A stretch of 64,000 nucleotides of DNA from Nematostella vectensis (GCF_932526225.1 NC_064048.1:583340-647339), one strand, 5' to 3'. Counted from the first letter of the stretch, positions 12,643 through 26,600 are shown. The notes: generated from the letters alone by a model not told the origin. Made by a program: numbers and translations.

Positions 12643-14251
12643 AAATAAGTTTAATAAAAAGCAAAAATGTCATTGGCGTTGGCGTTGGCGTTGGCGTCTC
12701 TGTCACATTAGCAGACCAATCCGTAAGGGTTAAGGTTGGGCTTGTGCTTTGTTATGAAGGCCTCTCAAGCCAGAGATCACATCTGAGAATCGGATGCTAA
12801 GGGTGCGATGGGCACTTACCTCCTCCCCCTTTTTCTCGGGAAAATACTACGAAAAAAATCAGAATCGTACCCCTTACGGATCAGATTACGGTACATAGAA
12901 AACATAGATCATACATACAGACCCTGCTACAATGCTATGGTACTCGATACGCCAGGCACAGCTCGCTGAAGATGTAAAAAAAAATATCGGGGTCCTTCCC
13001 AGGCTCGCCACGCTCGCGTCTCTCGGAAATTAATGCGTTGATATAGTAGTGAAAAGATGTCATCATGATGCACAACACGCTGTGGTGGCCGTTTATTTTC
13101 TTGTTCTGCTCCGTTCAGTCACGCTCTGTGGCGCACATTTTATCAATGTGCGTACGACCTCTTTTGTGCTCAGATACAATCAAAGGAAGCATAATTTCTT
13201 GAATTTACGAAGTAATGCCCATTTTATTTTTCCTTTAATAAAATTGTTAGGTAAAAAAAAAGTTTTTTTTTGCCCCCGCCGTATCATTGCTACTGTTGTT
13301 TCACCGTAAGTGTCTTATTTAATTGTCCCGTCCGCCCCTAACCTGTTTCTAGGTTAGCGGGTACATTAATAATTCATGTTTCATGGATGGATTTTCTAAA
13401 AAAAGCTTTTCTGCAAATTGACCTCATTTGGAGCAGAAAATGCAAAATGGAGTATCCTAAAGGATAAGTCGGTCCTGTTTTTCCTCCTAACTCAGCCGAT
13501 TTGTCGTGTCTCATGGATACCATAACAGGTTACCGCACGGGAGTGGTGCACCTTTTGTTGCTGTTTCACGGTGAGTGATCACTTATTTCTGTTATGAAAA
13601 CAATGGAGTTTATTTGTAAACAAAGACGTGGTCTCGAGAAGCACGCGAAGGTCTATGGCAGAAAGGGGCCTGAAAAGGACGATTTATATTATTTGTTATT
13701 TGAAAATAGACAAAATGAAATAAAACTCCCTGAGATCATATTTTTTATTGAAAGTAAGTCAGTACGGCCACGCAAAAAACTCGGATTTCCGATAAGCAGT
13801 GCCTGCATGCTCGAATATACTCCAAATTAGGCATCTTTACTTTAGGGCAGCCTTTCCTAAGATATTTTCTAGTATTTGCTCACCAGGATACACCGGTAAT
13901 CGAAGTATTCGCCGCAATTGTGGTTGTGGTATTCCCCCACATCCCTCGTAAAGTTCAATGTCGATTCTGTTAAGCTCTTACACTCACATCCCACGTCGGA
14001 TATCTATCGTAGTAAAGGACTATAAAATGATCTCTGGATAGCAAGGCAGCTTTCAGTGTTGATGCGTTTAAATTTAAGCGTAGAAAAAAAAACGGAGAAA
14101 AATCGAGGCCCTTGGTCACCGGCAACTTTTTTCTTTGACCTCTCAAGAAGTCGATACAGCGCTGATAAGTAAAGCGCAAAGAAAATAAAGCCCAACACTT
14201 GGCATGCGAAAAGCTGGCGAGACGTTGGTCCAGCAATGCTGTCGCTGTTGT
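12643..14251. other. Intergenic stretch, one weak signal-peptide-like open frame
   Basis: No gene is firmly supported. A GGCGTT hexamer is repeated about four times near 12673-12697. An ATG at 13065 opens a 45-codon frame (to 13202) beginning MMHNTLWWPFIFLFCSVQS, which resembles a signal peptide and could be the missing first exon of the downstream lectin gene, but I found no donor whose phase joins the 15226 exon. Other open frames here, including 13594-13830, have no recognisable features. Confidence 0.3.
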
Positions 14252-14926
14252 AACGTTACGTTTACATGTTGGGAGGTGTTGTGACGTTACGTTTACATGT
14301 TGGGAGGTGTTGTGACGTTACGTTTACATGTTGGGAGGTGTTGTTACGTTTACATGTTGGGAGGTGTTGAGACGTTACGTTTACATGTTTGGAGGTGTTG
14401 TGACGTTACGTTCACATGTTGGGAGGTGTTGTGACGTTACGTTTACATGTTGGGAGGTGTTGTGACGTTACGTTCACATGTTGGGAGGTGTTGTGACGTT
14501 ACGTTTACATGTTGGGAGGTGTTGAGACGTTACGTTTACATGTTGGGAGGTGTTGTGACGTTACGTTTACATGTTGGGAGGTGTTGTTACGTTTACATGC
14601 TGGGAGGTGTTGTGACGTTACGTTTACATGTTGGGAGGTGTTGTGACGTTACGTTTACATGTTGGGAGGTGTTGTTACGTTAACATGTTGGGAGGTGTTG
14701 TGACGTTACGTTTACATGTTGGGAGGTGTTGAGACGTTACGTTTACATGTTGGGAGGTGTTGTGACGTTACGTTTACATGTTGGGAGGTGTTGTGACGTT
14801 ACGTTTACATGTTGGGAGGTGTTGTGACGTTACGTTTACATGTTGGGAGGTGTTGTGACGTTACGTTTACATGTTGGGAGGTGTTGTGACGTTACGTTTA
14901 CATGTCGGGAGGTGTTGTGACGCGTG
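14252..14926. repeat. 31-bp minisatellite carrying TGACGTTACG motifs
   Basis: About 21 copies of a 31-bp unit containing gttgtgacgttacgtttaca and then tgttgggaggt. Most units hold TGACGT, the core of CREB/ATF-type bZIP sites; some have gagacgttacg or lack the motif. The array lies about 300 bases upstream of the first exon I can place for the SUEL-lectin gene, so a promoter or enhancer role is possible but unproven. Confidence 0.9.
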
Positions 14927-15055
14927 TAGTTCGCAAACGGTGTCTTGTGTTCAACCGAGTGTAGCGGTGTTACAATGATGGCTGGATTTTTTTCCATCAA
15001 TGATACATGGAGTGGACACTACAACAACAATACACAAGCACCAGCAACATACGCA

Positions 15056-15118
15056 CGTCAGCATCAGCAATAATGGCATCAGCAATAATGGCATCAGCAA
15101 TAATGGCTGATGCTGACG
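15056..15118. repeat. Perfect 13-bp inverted repeat with a triplicated loop
   Basis: The arm cgtcagcatcagc (15056-15068) is matched exactly by its reverse complement gctgatgctgacg (15106-15118). The intervening loop is made of copies of a 15-base repeat, gcatcagcaataatg. Such a sequence can form a stable hairpin in DNA or RNA. It sits between the TGACGT array and the 15226 exon of the lectin gene. Confidence 0.8.
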
Positions 15119-15225
15119 CTGCGGACAGCGGATATTTTTCAGCTTGATATATACATGAATATATGCTGATAAATCAACATAAAAAACTAACAGTCACATT
15201 TTATGGGTCTATGTCTTGTGTACAG

Positions 15226-17823
15226 TAGTGAAGGCGATACCAGTAGCTGGTCCGTTTCCACCTGGCGTTGGATTATGGGTAAGTGAAAATAGCTAATAAG
15301 ACCTCATGTACCTCAAATCGGAGGGTGTCGTAAACCGAGGTGACCATGCGTATCAAGTAATGAGCAATTAAGTGTCAGCTAAAATGTTCTTGTATGGGCT
15401 ATCGAGAAAATTCAAACACGGGAGTCCAGTACTGTATACAAAGCACTAACCGTTATCTTTTCTCACACTTGGAACAGAGAAAAGTCATCGCGTGCGAGAA
15501 TCAGAAGGTCTACATCAAGTGCGCCAGTATCTATAACGTGATCGAGATAGGAGAGGCGACGTTCGGACGCGAGGCCGCTATGGTGTGCCTCCCTCCAGGG
15601 CGTGCCCCAGAGGCACCCTGCACCGAGCAGGCGGGACAAGTCAAGGCAAGGGTGGAAGACCTATGCACCAGGATGAACAGGTACAGAGCAAACGTCTCCT
15701 TTCATGGTGTTGATCTGGGAGTACAGGTGGTGGTGGTGAAAGGTGCGACTAAGGGGTGTTTGGGGGGGGGGGGGGGTGTAAATGGCGTTTATCAGTGATC
15801 AGGTCAAGGATGGAGGACCTATTTACCAGAATGACCAGGATAAGGGTTAATCTCGCAGTCTCCGGTAGTGATGAGCTGACGGTTTAAGCAGGGAAGGGTT
15901 AGATTGCGTTCTTGCGGATGTGTGGCCGGATCAAGAGGCCCGTTAAGGTTGTAGGGCTTTGCACCAAGTTGGACAGGTAAGGTAAAGTATAAAGCACCAA
16001 TATGTGTGCTAGTGTGCTGATGTCTTCTTCATAGTAGATTTATGCAAAACACTGTTTGATTCACTTGTTGTACCTCTTTCTCTTATGCTACCATGGGCTT
16101 TTTCTTTTTTTCCCGGTAGATGTGAGGTATCCGCTACCAACAGCATCCTCGCCAGGGCAGGAACAGTAGTGTGTCCCAAAGTGTCTAAGTACTTGCAAGT
16201 GCAATACAGGTATGTTGGTGTAAGACTGATTACTCCCTGAAAGGATTTTAAAGAAAACAACGAGAGTTGCTTTTTTATATATACGATATACGAAATTTCG
16301 ACAGGCTATGGCATATGAGCAGTGGATTTTAAGTTTGATGAAAGCTGAAATGATGATTAAACTAACAAAAACAGAATTAGAAAACGGCTTCTTTAAATAA
16401 CTTCCCCAGGGAACACGGAACTCATGTTAATGGGTTCTATTTAAGCTTCGACAATGTATGTATCTGTTACTGAGGAGAGCATTAACCGTGATTAAAGGTT
16501 GACTTGGTTTGACCCCGGTCATTACAACAAGTAACCTGGCCATCTTTAAAATTTCCCGCCTTTTTCAGATGCGTACCACGTGAGTCATTCACGGACGATG
16601 AGAACTCAATTACAGAGAACTCCGTCACTGAGTCTGTCAGCAGTATTTTTAAGAGCAGCAGCGCAGCATCTGCTTCCGCTTCCGCTAGCGTGTCCTCTTC
16701 CGGCTCGATTCTTTCCTATGGAAAAGTCTTGGAAATTCCTGGCCCTGCTATTTCCGGGGGACTAGTTACAAGCATGACAGGAAGTTCCGTTTCCGGGAAC
16801 CTAGGAAAAACTAATCTTGGCGGCGCGGGTGCTGGCACTTCCGGTTCTTCTACTTCCGGTAGTCAGATAACTGACACTACATTACTTCCGGCTGTGGTGC
16901 CTCTCACTTATGAGCCAATGGTAATCAGCGGCCCTGTTACGTCATCACAAGTTGTCTCGGAAACTTACCAGCCATCGACGACAAGTTCAGAGACGACAAC
17001 AACAACTCTCAAAGAAGTCAAGCCAGTGGAAACGCCCGGCTCAACCTCATCATCCACTTCACAGTCGGAAGTAAGCGCTTCAATTGGAACCGGAACTGGA
17101 AATGCTGCGAAACACGACTCGGTTATGCTGAATGACGAGCCTTTGAACGAAGGCCAGTTCCCGCAGGTTGTCACGGAAACAATGCCGTTGCTGAGGGAAG
17201 TAGTCGGTTCACAAAATACGAAGAAATCCATCGTATCTCGTGCCAGCGAAGGCGATAGGAAAGAGCGTGAGGGAGTAAGGCCTGGGAGCGATTTCCTAGA
17301 AGAACGGCGTGGTGACGTATATTTGCCTGAGAGGTCAAAATCCAAAAAATGGATTAATCTCCCCGACCAGAAAACTGGGAAAGACTTCTTAGAAAGGAGA
17401 GTGTTGCCTGCAAATTTTCTAAGAAAACTCACGAGATTCTCATATACACCCGAAATGAAAACAGAATCTATCATACGTCGAGAGACAATTCCCTTTCTAT
17501 ACAGAGCAACAGAAAACAACCCATCAGAGCGTCTGGGATATATGAGGAACGAAAATATTTCCCCTGGGGAGGGGTATTGGGACAAAAGAGAAAATGTAGA
17601 AAACATGGAAAGTGTCGGAATCAATACTGATTCAAGTAGTGGTGCTTCTGGTCGTAATGATGAGAATGATGATGATGATGATGACGATACTAATGATAAT
17701 GATGACGAATTGAACATTAAGAGAACCGGGTTGAATGAGCGCGCTGAGGCATATGGGAGATTGGTTGATGCCTTGGAAGGCGACGAGGATGATTCTCTGA
17801 ACAATGATGACGACTTGTTTTGA
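15226..17823 (+). CDS. SUEL-type (galactose/rhamnose-binding) lectin protein with Ser/Thr-rich acidic tail, 5'-incomplete
   Basis: Exons: 15226-15278 (gtaagt donor), 15478-15680, 16120-16209 and 16569-17823 (TGA). The internal junctions agree in phase. Exons 2-3 encode an SUEL lectin domain: VIACENQKVYIKC, GEATFGREAAMVC, a conserved Cys pattern, and the closing CPKVSKYLQVQYRC. The last exon is about 415 codons, begins with the final Cys of the domain, then runs through a Ser/Ala/Thr/Gly-rich low-complexity region, a Lys/Arg/Glu-rich region and a poly-Asp run near 17669-17691. The 15226 exon reads KAIPVAGPFPPGVGLW just before the lectin domain and requires a phase-1 upstream exon with start and signal peptide, which I could not place. 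Such lectin domains bind galactose or rhamnose outside the cell. No transmembrane segment is seen. Lectin assignment is firm; the function of the tail is unknown. Confidence 0.82.
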
Positions 17824-18123
17824 GGATAGTTCCATAGCCTGGAACATTCTAGAATATTCTTACTTAAGGTCCCTACTCAGCCACCATTGTTTTCATTAAG
17901 TATATGAAGACAAACCATGTAATGAGATCTAGAGATAGCCATAATGCATTATACTTCATTTACCAAACCCGATAGGGGACATCCACAAGCAGACGAAAAA
18001 GGAGATGAATACATTTTGTATTTTGCTATAATGACAAAGAAAAGGCCTTTTGTATATCCAATGAAACTATGATTATCCAAGCGCGCGAAATTGCAGCAAG
18101 TTCACAAGATTTGTTAAAAAAAC
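17824..18123. other. 3' flank of the SUEL-lectin gene
   Basis: About 300 bases between the TGA at 17821-17823 and the 43-bp satellite. No gene, no clear AATAAA and no repeat are seen; it is the probable 3' UTR of the lectin gene. Confidence 0.4.
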
Positions 18124-21100
18124 TCCCCTCCTTAAATGCCAATCACGCCGCCATATTACGCTACTCCCTCCCCCTTAAAGGCCAGTCACGCAGCCATATT
18201 ACACTACTCCCTCCTCCTTAAAGGCCAATCACGCAGCCATATTACACTACTCCCTCCCCCTTAAAGGCCAATCACGCCGCCATATTACACTACTCCCTCC
18301 TCCTTAAAGGCCAATCACGCAGCCATATTACACTACTCCCTCTCCCTTAAAGGCCAATCACGCCGCCATATTACACTACTCCCTCCTCCTGAAAGGCCAA
18401 TCACGCAGCCATATTACACTACTCCCTCCCCCTTAAAGGCCAATCACGCAGCCATATTACACTACTCCCTCCCCCTTAAAGGCCAATCACGCCGCCATAT
18501 TACACTACTCCCTCCCCCTTAAAGGCCAGTCACGCAGCCATATTACGCTACTGCCTCCCCCTTAAAGGCCAGTCACGCCGCCATATTACACTACTCCCTC
18601 CCCCTTGAAGGCCAGTCACGCAGCCACATTACGCTACTCCCTCCTCCTTAAAGGCCAATTACGCAGCCATATTACGCTACTGCCTCCTCCTTAAAGGCCA
18701 GTCACGCAGCCATATTACACTACTCCCATCCCATTAAAGGCCAATCACGCAGCCATATTACACTACTCCCTCCCCCTTAAAGGACAATCACGCAGCCATA
18801 TTACACTACTCCCTCCCCCTTAAAGGCCAATCACGCCGCCATATTACACTACTCCTTCCCCCTTAAAGGCCAATCACGCCGCCATATTACACTACTCCCT
18901 CCCCCTTAAAGGCCAATCACGCCGCCATATTACACTACTCCTTCCCCCTTAAAGGCCAATCACGCCGCCATATTACACTACTCCCTCCTCCTTAAAGGCC
19001 AATCACGCAGCCATATTACACTACTCCCTCCCCCTTAAAGGCCAGTCACGCCGCCATATTACACTACTCCCTCCTCCTTAAAGGCCAGTCACCCAACCAT
19101 ATTACACTACTCCCTCCCCCTTAAAGGCCAGTCACCCAACCATATTACACTACTCCCTCCCCCTTAAAGGACAATCACGCAGCCATATTACACTACTCCC
19201 TCCTCCTTAAAGGCCAATCACGCCGCCATATTACACTACTCCTTCCCCCTTAAAGGCCAATCACGCCGCCATATTACACTACTCCCTCCCCCTTAAAGGC
19301 CAATCACGCCGCCATATTACACTACTCCTTCCCCCTTAAAGGCCAATCACGCCGCCATATTACACTACTCCCTCCCCCTTAAAGGCCAATCACGCAGCCA
19401 TATTACACAACTCCCTCCTCCTTAAAGGCCAATCACGCCGCCATATTACACTACTCCCTCCTCCTTAAAGGCCAGTAACGCCGCCATATTACACTACTCC
19501 CTCCTCCTTAAAGGCCAGTCACCCAACCATATTACACTACTCCCTCCCCCTTAAAGGCCAGTCACCCAACCATATTACACTACTCCCTCCCCCTTAAAGG
19601 ACAATCACGCAGCCATATTACACTACTCCCTCCTCCTTAAAGGCCAATCACGCCGCCATATTACACTACTCCTTCCCCCTTAAAGGCCAATCACGCCGCC
19701 ATATTACACTACTCCCTCCCCCTTAAAGGCCAATCACGCCGCCATATTACACTACTCCTTCCCCCTTAAAGGCCAATCACGCCGCCATATTACACTACTC
19801 CCTCCTCCTTAAAGGCCAATCACGCAGCCATATTACACTACTCCCTCCCCCTTAAAGGCCAGTCACCCAACCATATAACACTACTCCCTCCCCCTTAAAG
19901 GCCAGTCACCCAACCATATTACACTACTCCCTCCTCCTTAAAGGCCAGTCACGCAGCCACATTACACTACTCCCTCCCCCTTAAAGGCCAGTCACGCAGC
20001 CATATTACGCTACTGCCTCCCCCTTAAAGGCCAGTCACGCCGCCATATTACACTACTCCCTCCCCCTTGAAGGCCAGTCACGCAGCCACATTACGCTACT
20101 CCCTCCTCCTTAAAGGCCAATTACGCAGCCATATTACGCTACTGCCTCCTCCTTAAAGGCCAGTCACGCAGCCATATTACACTACTCCCATCCCATTAAA
20201 GGCCAATCACGCAGCCATATTACGCTACTGCCTCCCCATTAAAGGCCAGTCACCCAACCATATAACACTACTCCCTCCCCCTTAAAGGCCAGTCACCCAA
20301 CCATATTACACTACTCCCTCCTCCTTAAAGGCCAGTCACGCAGCCACATTACACTACTCCCTCCCCTTAAAGGCCAGTCACGCAGCCATATTACGCTACT
20401 GCCTCCCCCTTAAAGGCCAGTCACGCCGCCATATTACACTACTCCCTCCCCCTTGAAGGCCAGTCACGCAGCCACATTACGCTACTCCCTCCTCCTTAAA
20501 GGCCAATTACGCAGCCATATTACGCTACTGCCTCCTCCTTAAAGGCCAGTCACGCAGCCATATTACACTACTCCCATCCCATTAAATGCCAATCACGCAG
20601 CCATATTACGCTACTGCCTCCCCATTAAAGGCCAATCACGCAGCCATATTACGCTACTGCCTCCTCCTTAAAGGCCAGTCACGCAGCCACATTACACTAC
20701 TCCCTCCTCCTTAAAGGCCAATCACGCAGCCACATTACACTACTCCCTCTCCCTTAAAGGCCAATCACGCAGCCATATTACACTACTCCCTCCCCCTTAA
20801 AGGCCAATCACGCCGCCATATTACACTACTCCCTCCCCCTTAAAGGCCAATCACGCCGCCATATTACACTACTCCCTCCTCCTTAAAGGCCAGTCACGCA
20901 GCCACATTACACAATTCCCTCCTCCTTAAAGGCCAATCACGCAGCCATATTACACTACTCCCTCCCCCTTAAAGGCCAATCACGCAGCCATATTACGCTA
21001 CTCCCTCCTCCTTAAAGGCCAATCACGCAGCCATATTACACTACTCCCTTCCCCTTAAAGGCCAGTCACGCCGCCATATTACCCTACTCCCTCTTCCTTA

Positions 21101-23522
21101 AAGGCCAATCACGCAGCCATATTACACTACTCCCTCTCCCTTAAAGGCCAATCACGCCGCCATATTACACTACTCCCTCCCCCTTAAAGGCCAATCACGC
21201 CGCCATATTACACTACTCCCTCCTCCTTAAAAGCCAGTCACGCCGCCATATTACACTACTCCCTCCCCCTTAAAGGCCAGTCACGCCGCCATATTACACT
21301 ACTCCCTCCTCCTTAAAGGCCAATCACGCAGCCATATTACACTACTCCCTCCCCCTTAAAGGCCAATCACGCCGCCATATTACACTACTCCCTCCTCCTT
21401 AAAGGCCAATCACGCAGCCATATTACACTACTCCCTCCCCCTTAAAGGCCAATCACGCCGCCATATTACACTACTCCCTCCTCCTTAAAGGCCAGTCACG
21501 CCGCCATATTACACTACTCCCTCCCCCTTAAAGGCCAGTCACGCCGCCATATTACACTACTCCCTCCTCCTTAAAGGCCAATCACGCAGCCATATTACAC
21601 TACTCCCTCTCCCTTAAAGGCCAATCACGCCGCCATATTACACTACTCCCTCCTCCTTAAAGGCCAATCACGCAGCCATATTACACTACTCCCTCCCCCT
21701 TAAAGGCCAATCACGCAGCCATATTACACTACTCCGTCCTCCTTAAAGGCCAATCACGCAGCCATATTACGCTACTGCCTCCCCATTAAAGGCCAATCAC
21801 GCAGCCATATTACGCTACTGCCTCCTCCTTAAAGGCCAGTCACGCAGCCACATTACACTACTCCCTCCTCCTTAAAGGCCAATCACGCAGCCATATTACA
21901 CTACTCCCTCCCCCTTAAAGGCCAATCACGCCGCCATATTACACTACTCCCTCCCCCTTAAAGGCCAATCACGCCGCCATATTACACTACTCCCTCCTCC
22001 TTAAAGGCCAGTCACGCAGCCACATTACACAATTCCCTCCTCCTTAAAGGCCAATCACGCAGCCATATTACACTACTCCCTCCCCCTTAAAGGCCAATCA
22101 CGCAGCCATATTACGCTACTCCCTCCTCCTTAAAGGCCAATCACGCAGCCATATTACACTACTCCCTTCCCCTTAAAGGCCAGTCACGCCGCCATATTAC
22201 CCTACTCCCTCTTCCTTAAAGGCCAATCACGCAGCCATATTACGCTACTCCCTCCTCCTTAAAGGCCAGTCACGCCGCCATATTACACTACTCCCTCCCC
22301 CTTAAAGGCCAGTCACGCCGCCATATTACACTACTCCCTCCTCCTTAAAGGCCAATCACGCAGCCATATTACACTACTCCCTCCCCCTTAAAGGCCAATC
22401 ACGCCGCCATATTACACTACTCCCTCCCCCTTAAAGGCCAATCACGCAGCCATATTACACTACTGCCTCCTCCTTAAAGGCCAGTCACGCCGCCATATTA
22501 CACTACTCCCTCCCCCTTAAAGGCCAGTCACGCCGCCATATTACACTACTCCCTCCTCCTTAAAGGCCAATCACGCAGCCATATTACACTACTCCCTCCC
22601 CCTTAAAGGCCAATCACGCCGCCATATTACACTACTCCCTCCCCCTTAAAGGCCAATCACGCCGCCATATTACACTACTCCCTCCTCCTTAAAGGCCAGT
22701 CACGCCGCCATATTACACTACTCCCTCCCCCTTAAAGGCCAGTCACGCCGCCATATTACACTACTCCCTCCTCCTTAAAGGCCAATCACGCAGCCATATT
22801 ACACTACTCCCTCTCCCTTAAAGGCCAATCACGCCGCCATATTACACTACTCCCTCCTCCTTAAAGGCCAATCACGCAGCCATATTACAGTACTCCTTCC
22901 CCCTTAAAGTCCAATCACGCAGCCATATTACACTACTCCGTCCTCCTTAAAGGCCAGTCACGCAGCCATATTACACTACTCCCTCCCCCTTAAAGGCCAG
23001 TCACCCAACCATATTACACTACTCCCTCCCCCTTAAAGGCCAGTCACGCAGCCATATTACACTACTCCCTCCCCCTTAAAGGCCAATCACGCCGCCATAT
23101 TACACTACTCCCTCCTCCTTAAAGGCCAATCACGCAGCCATATTACACTACTCCCTCTCCCTTAAAGGCCAATCACGCAGCCATATTACACTACTCCCTC
23201 CCCCTTAAAGGCCAATCACGCCGCCATATTACACTACTCCCTCCCCCTTAAAGGCCAATCACGCCGCCATATTACACTACTCCCTCCTCCTTAAAGGCCA
23301 GTCACGCAGCCACATTACGCTACTCCCTCCTCCTTAAAGGCCAATCACGCAGCCACATTACACTACTCCCTCCCCCTTAAAGGCCAGTCACGCCGCCATA
23401 TTACGCTACTTCCTCCTCCTTAAAGGCCAATCACGCAGCCATATTACACTACTCCCTCCCCCTTAAAGGCCAGTCACGCAGCCATATTACACTACTCCCT
23501 CCCCCGTAAAGGCCAGTCACGC
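18124..23522. repeat. 43-bp satellite array (left part, before the LINE)
   Basis: About 125 copies of a 43-bp unit with successive parts ccttaaaggccaatcacgc, agccatattacactactcc and ctcc. Two polymorphic positions dominate: ccaatcacg versus ccagtcacg, and gcagccat versus gccgccat. ggCCAATCAcg matches the NF-Y CCAAT-box consensus; the reverse complement of gccgccatatt is AATATGGCGGC, which matches the YY1 consensus. Multi-unit variant blocks recur, for example the cccatcccattaaaggcc variant near 18724, 20189 and 20575, showing higher-order amplification. No coding capacity. Confidence 0.95.
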
Positions 23523-23549
23523 AATCAATCAATCAATCAATCAATCAAT
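23523..23549. repeat. Tetranucleotide tail of the LINE
   Basis: Six to seven copies of aatc (attg on the element's sense strand) directly join the satellite to the LINE 3' UTR. Simple-repeat tails in place of poly(A) are known for CR1/L2-type elements and are thought to arise during target-primed reverse transcription. Confidence 0.9.
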
Positions 23550-23644
23550 ATATTTTATTTGGTACCCTTATACATGATTATATATCAGGTGTTTTTCCAA
23601 ATAGTTAAGATAAAAAGGAGGTTGTCATTATCCGTGGTGTGCAT

Positions 23645-26600
23645 TTATTCTTTTAGGCATTCAAATCTTTTTCTTGTGCAGTCAAAAATATATTTTGCAG
23701 TTTCCCTGTTAATGATCTCGTTTCTTTGATCCATGGTAATAATAAAAAGGAAAGCTCTTTCAGATGTCATTGCATTTAAGTTGATATTAGTTTTGTCTTT
23801 GATAACACTATAGTATGCCTTTCTAATCGCGTTGTATGTAGGGCATTTTACAAGAAAGTGTTCTTCGTTTTCTATTCCATTTTTGCAAATCGTGCACCTC
23901 CTCTCATTTGGGGGCACATATGGTTTGGCATGTCTACCTGTTTCGATGGCCAAATTATGATTGCTTAGTCTTAATTTTGTGACGGCAATTCTGTGTTGTA
24001 CATTATTAATTTGGGTAAGATATTTTTCAAGTTCGTAGACCACCTTGAAGGTCCTGAAAGTTCGCAATTTATTCTTTTGGCGTGGGTCTCTTCTACTATC
24101 ATTGTGAATCTCACTTAGCCACACCTGTCGCTCGATATCTTCAAAGCGCATCTTTATTAAATTTATAGACGTGTTTGGGGCATCAAGCCATATATAGCCC
24201 AAGCCTGCTCGATCTAAAATGTTTTTCAGTTTGTGCACCCAAGTTACCTTGCTGTTATTTTCTAAAGAATCTAGGAAAGCCAACACAGCAAGTTTACTGT
24301 GGTCAGAATTTATCATTTTTTGCCAATATTTTATTGCTCTACATTTGGCTTTTAAACGCATTGGAAATCTACCGACCTCGGATCTACATGCATTTGAACT
24401 GCAGTACCTGTTGACGCCTAGCAGCCAACGTATAAACCTTGTGTGTACAGATTCTATGGGGTCTTTTTCTAGTTTGTCATTGCAGTCTGTTCCCCACACC
24501 TCGCTACTATATAATAGAATTGGGGTTACAAGGGTATCAAAGAGCCTAAGTGTTAGAGTTATTTTGTCTCTAAAGTGGTTTCCCATTTCTTTTCGAAGCT
24601 TATACAAAGCTTTTAGTCCGACCTTCTTTATTTCTTGCTTTGCTAGGCTGAAGTTCCCAAAGGTGCTAAAATGCACCCCAAGGTATTTATATGACTTGAC
24701 AATGTCAACTTTACTGTTTCTGTATTTAAAGAGATAGTTGTTCATTGTTTTCCCAGAGTTATTAAATATCATTATCTTAGTTTTTTCTAGATTAACAGTG
24801 AGTTTTGCTTCATCACAAAATTCGCTTAGTTTGTCTAAATATTTTTGTAGCCCCGTGGCAGTCTTCGATACGATTACCAAATCGTCGGCATAAAGTAAAC
24901 AACTAATAGGTCGTGAATTGAGTTCGACATCGTTGCAATTTCTTACTGTATTTAGTTCCTCGGACAAGCTGCTGAGATAAAAATTAAATAGTGTCGGGGA
25001 AATCATACATCCCTGTTTCACTCCGTTGTAACACCTAAAGGCTGGCGTTAACAGATTTCTAATTTTGACTGAGGACTTATCATTTGTGTAAATTGATTTC
25101 AAAACTTCAAGAAATCGCCCTGTTACGCCTGAACGCTCTAGCTTATCAAAAAGTTTGTGTCTTGGTACTCTGTCGAAAGCTTTACTGAAATCAACATAAC
25201 ACGTAAATAGGAAGTTTTGTTTCTTTTTTGGCTTTGCTTTAACGTATTTGTCAATCAAAGATTTTAGGATGAAAATACTATCCACTGTTCCATGCTCTTT
25301 TCTGAATCCTCCCTGCTCAGGTTTGATTATTTTTCTTTCGACAAGGTAATTGTACAATCTGTTGTTCATTATGGATGTGAAAACTTTTCCTAGTGACGAG
25401 AACAAGGTAATACCTCGAAAATTTTCCGGTTTACTAGGATCTCCTTTTTTAAGGATCGGTACTATCAGACCATAACTCCAGCTAGATGGGTATTCCCCAC
25501 TATTCAAAATTTTATTAAACAAAATTTGTAATGGCTTTTTCAGAGTTTCTTCGCCGCACTTTAATACTTCGTTTAAAATATTATCAGCGCCGGGTGCTTT
25601 ACCCGTTTTTAGACTTTTTATGGCGTTAGTTATTTCGAGTTCCGTGAATTCGTGATCCAATGGCCCTTGCCTATTGTTTATTCGCGTTTTTTCTACTTCT
25701 TCCATTGTATTTTGTGATTCTATTGTCGCATTTAATTGTTCGAAGTGCTGATGAAAAACAGCAGCTTCTTCGGGTCTAATTTGATGTGATTGTTTATGTG
25801 TATTGCTGTTGAAAATCCTATTTATTTGTTTCCAAGTGTTTTTAGAGTTTCTGAAATCGATACTGTTTACTATATTATTATAATGCGTATACTTTACGTA
25901 TAGCTTTAACTCGCTACTGATCTCGTTATTCCAGCGCAATCTTTTGAGCTCACTTAGTTGTACGTTTTCTGAATTATCCTTTTGTTTAAATGTAAATTTC
26001 AGGTTTAGACTGCATGAAAGCGAACAGTGATCAGTCAGGTGTGGCTCAAGCGGATTCACAATGAAATAATCAACAATGTCTAAACTTTCATTATTTACAA
26101 TTATGTAATCAACAACGCTGCTTCCGTTGTATCGAAAGCAGGTTTTCTTACCTTCAAGGTCACCTACTACTCTGCCGTTCAAAATTCGTATATTGAGTGC
26201 AGTGCACGTTTCTATTAAATTTCTTCCTCGACTGTCAATCACCTTAGAGTCTTGTGAATTTCTATTATTTGGAATATCAATTTGGTAATCTTTTGGTAGA
26301 CCCATAAATTCGTCATTTTGTTCATCATCCAGAGCAAATTCTTGCAAAATACCCGTTCTTGCATTAAAGTCCCCTTGGATAATGACATCCCCCTTTAGAG
26401 AGAGCCTTAATATTTCAAATTCAAGTTCTTCTAGAATGTCTTCTTCATAATTATTACATCGCCCGTTTGCTGGGCTTAGATACACAGTTCCTAAATAAAT
26501 GTCTTTTTGTAAGTTGAAAATATTTTTACACAATTTAACCCATAGGACATTTTCATTATCTGTTGGTATATATTTAACTCCACTGGAAATATTTTCTCTG

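Noticed and set aside
12100..14250. tRNA, 5S or U snRNA genes
   Set aside because: I looked for cloverleaf and internal promoter boxes by eye and saw none I could support.
15761..15776. G-run as possible G-quadruplex regulatory element
   Set aside because: A plain homopolymer G run of this length, like those near 33530 and the C run near 55430, is common and variable; nothing ties it to a function.
16965..17804. 279-codon antisense frame
   Set aside because: Complement of the Ser/Thr/Asp-rich last exon of the SUEL-lectin gene; composition mirrors the sense strand and no motif is present.
24219..24737. 172-codon frame on the + strand inside the LINE
   Set aside because: Antisense shadow of the reverse transcriptase frame.
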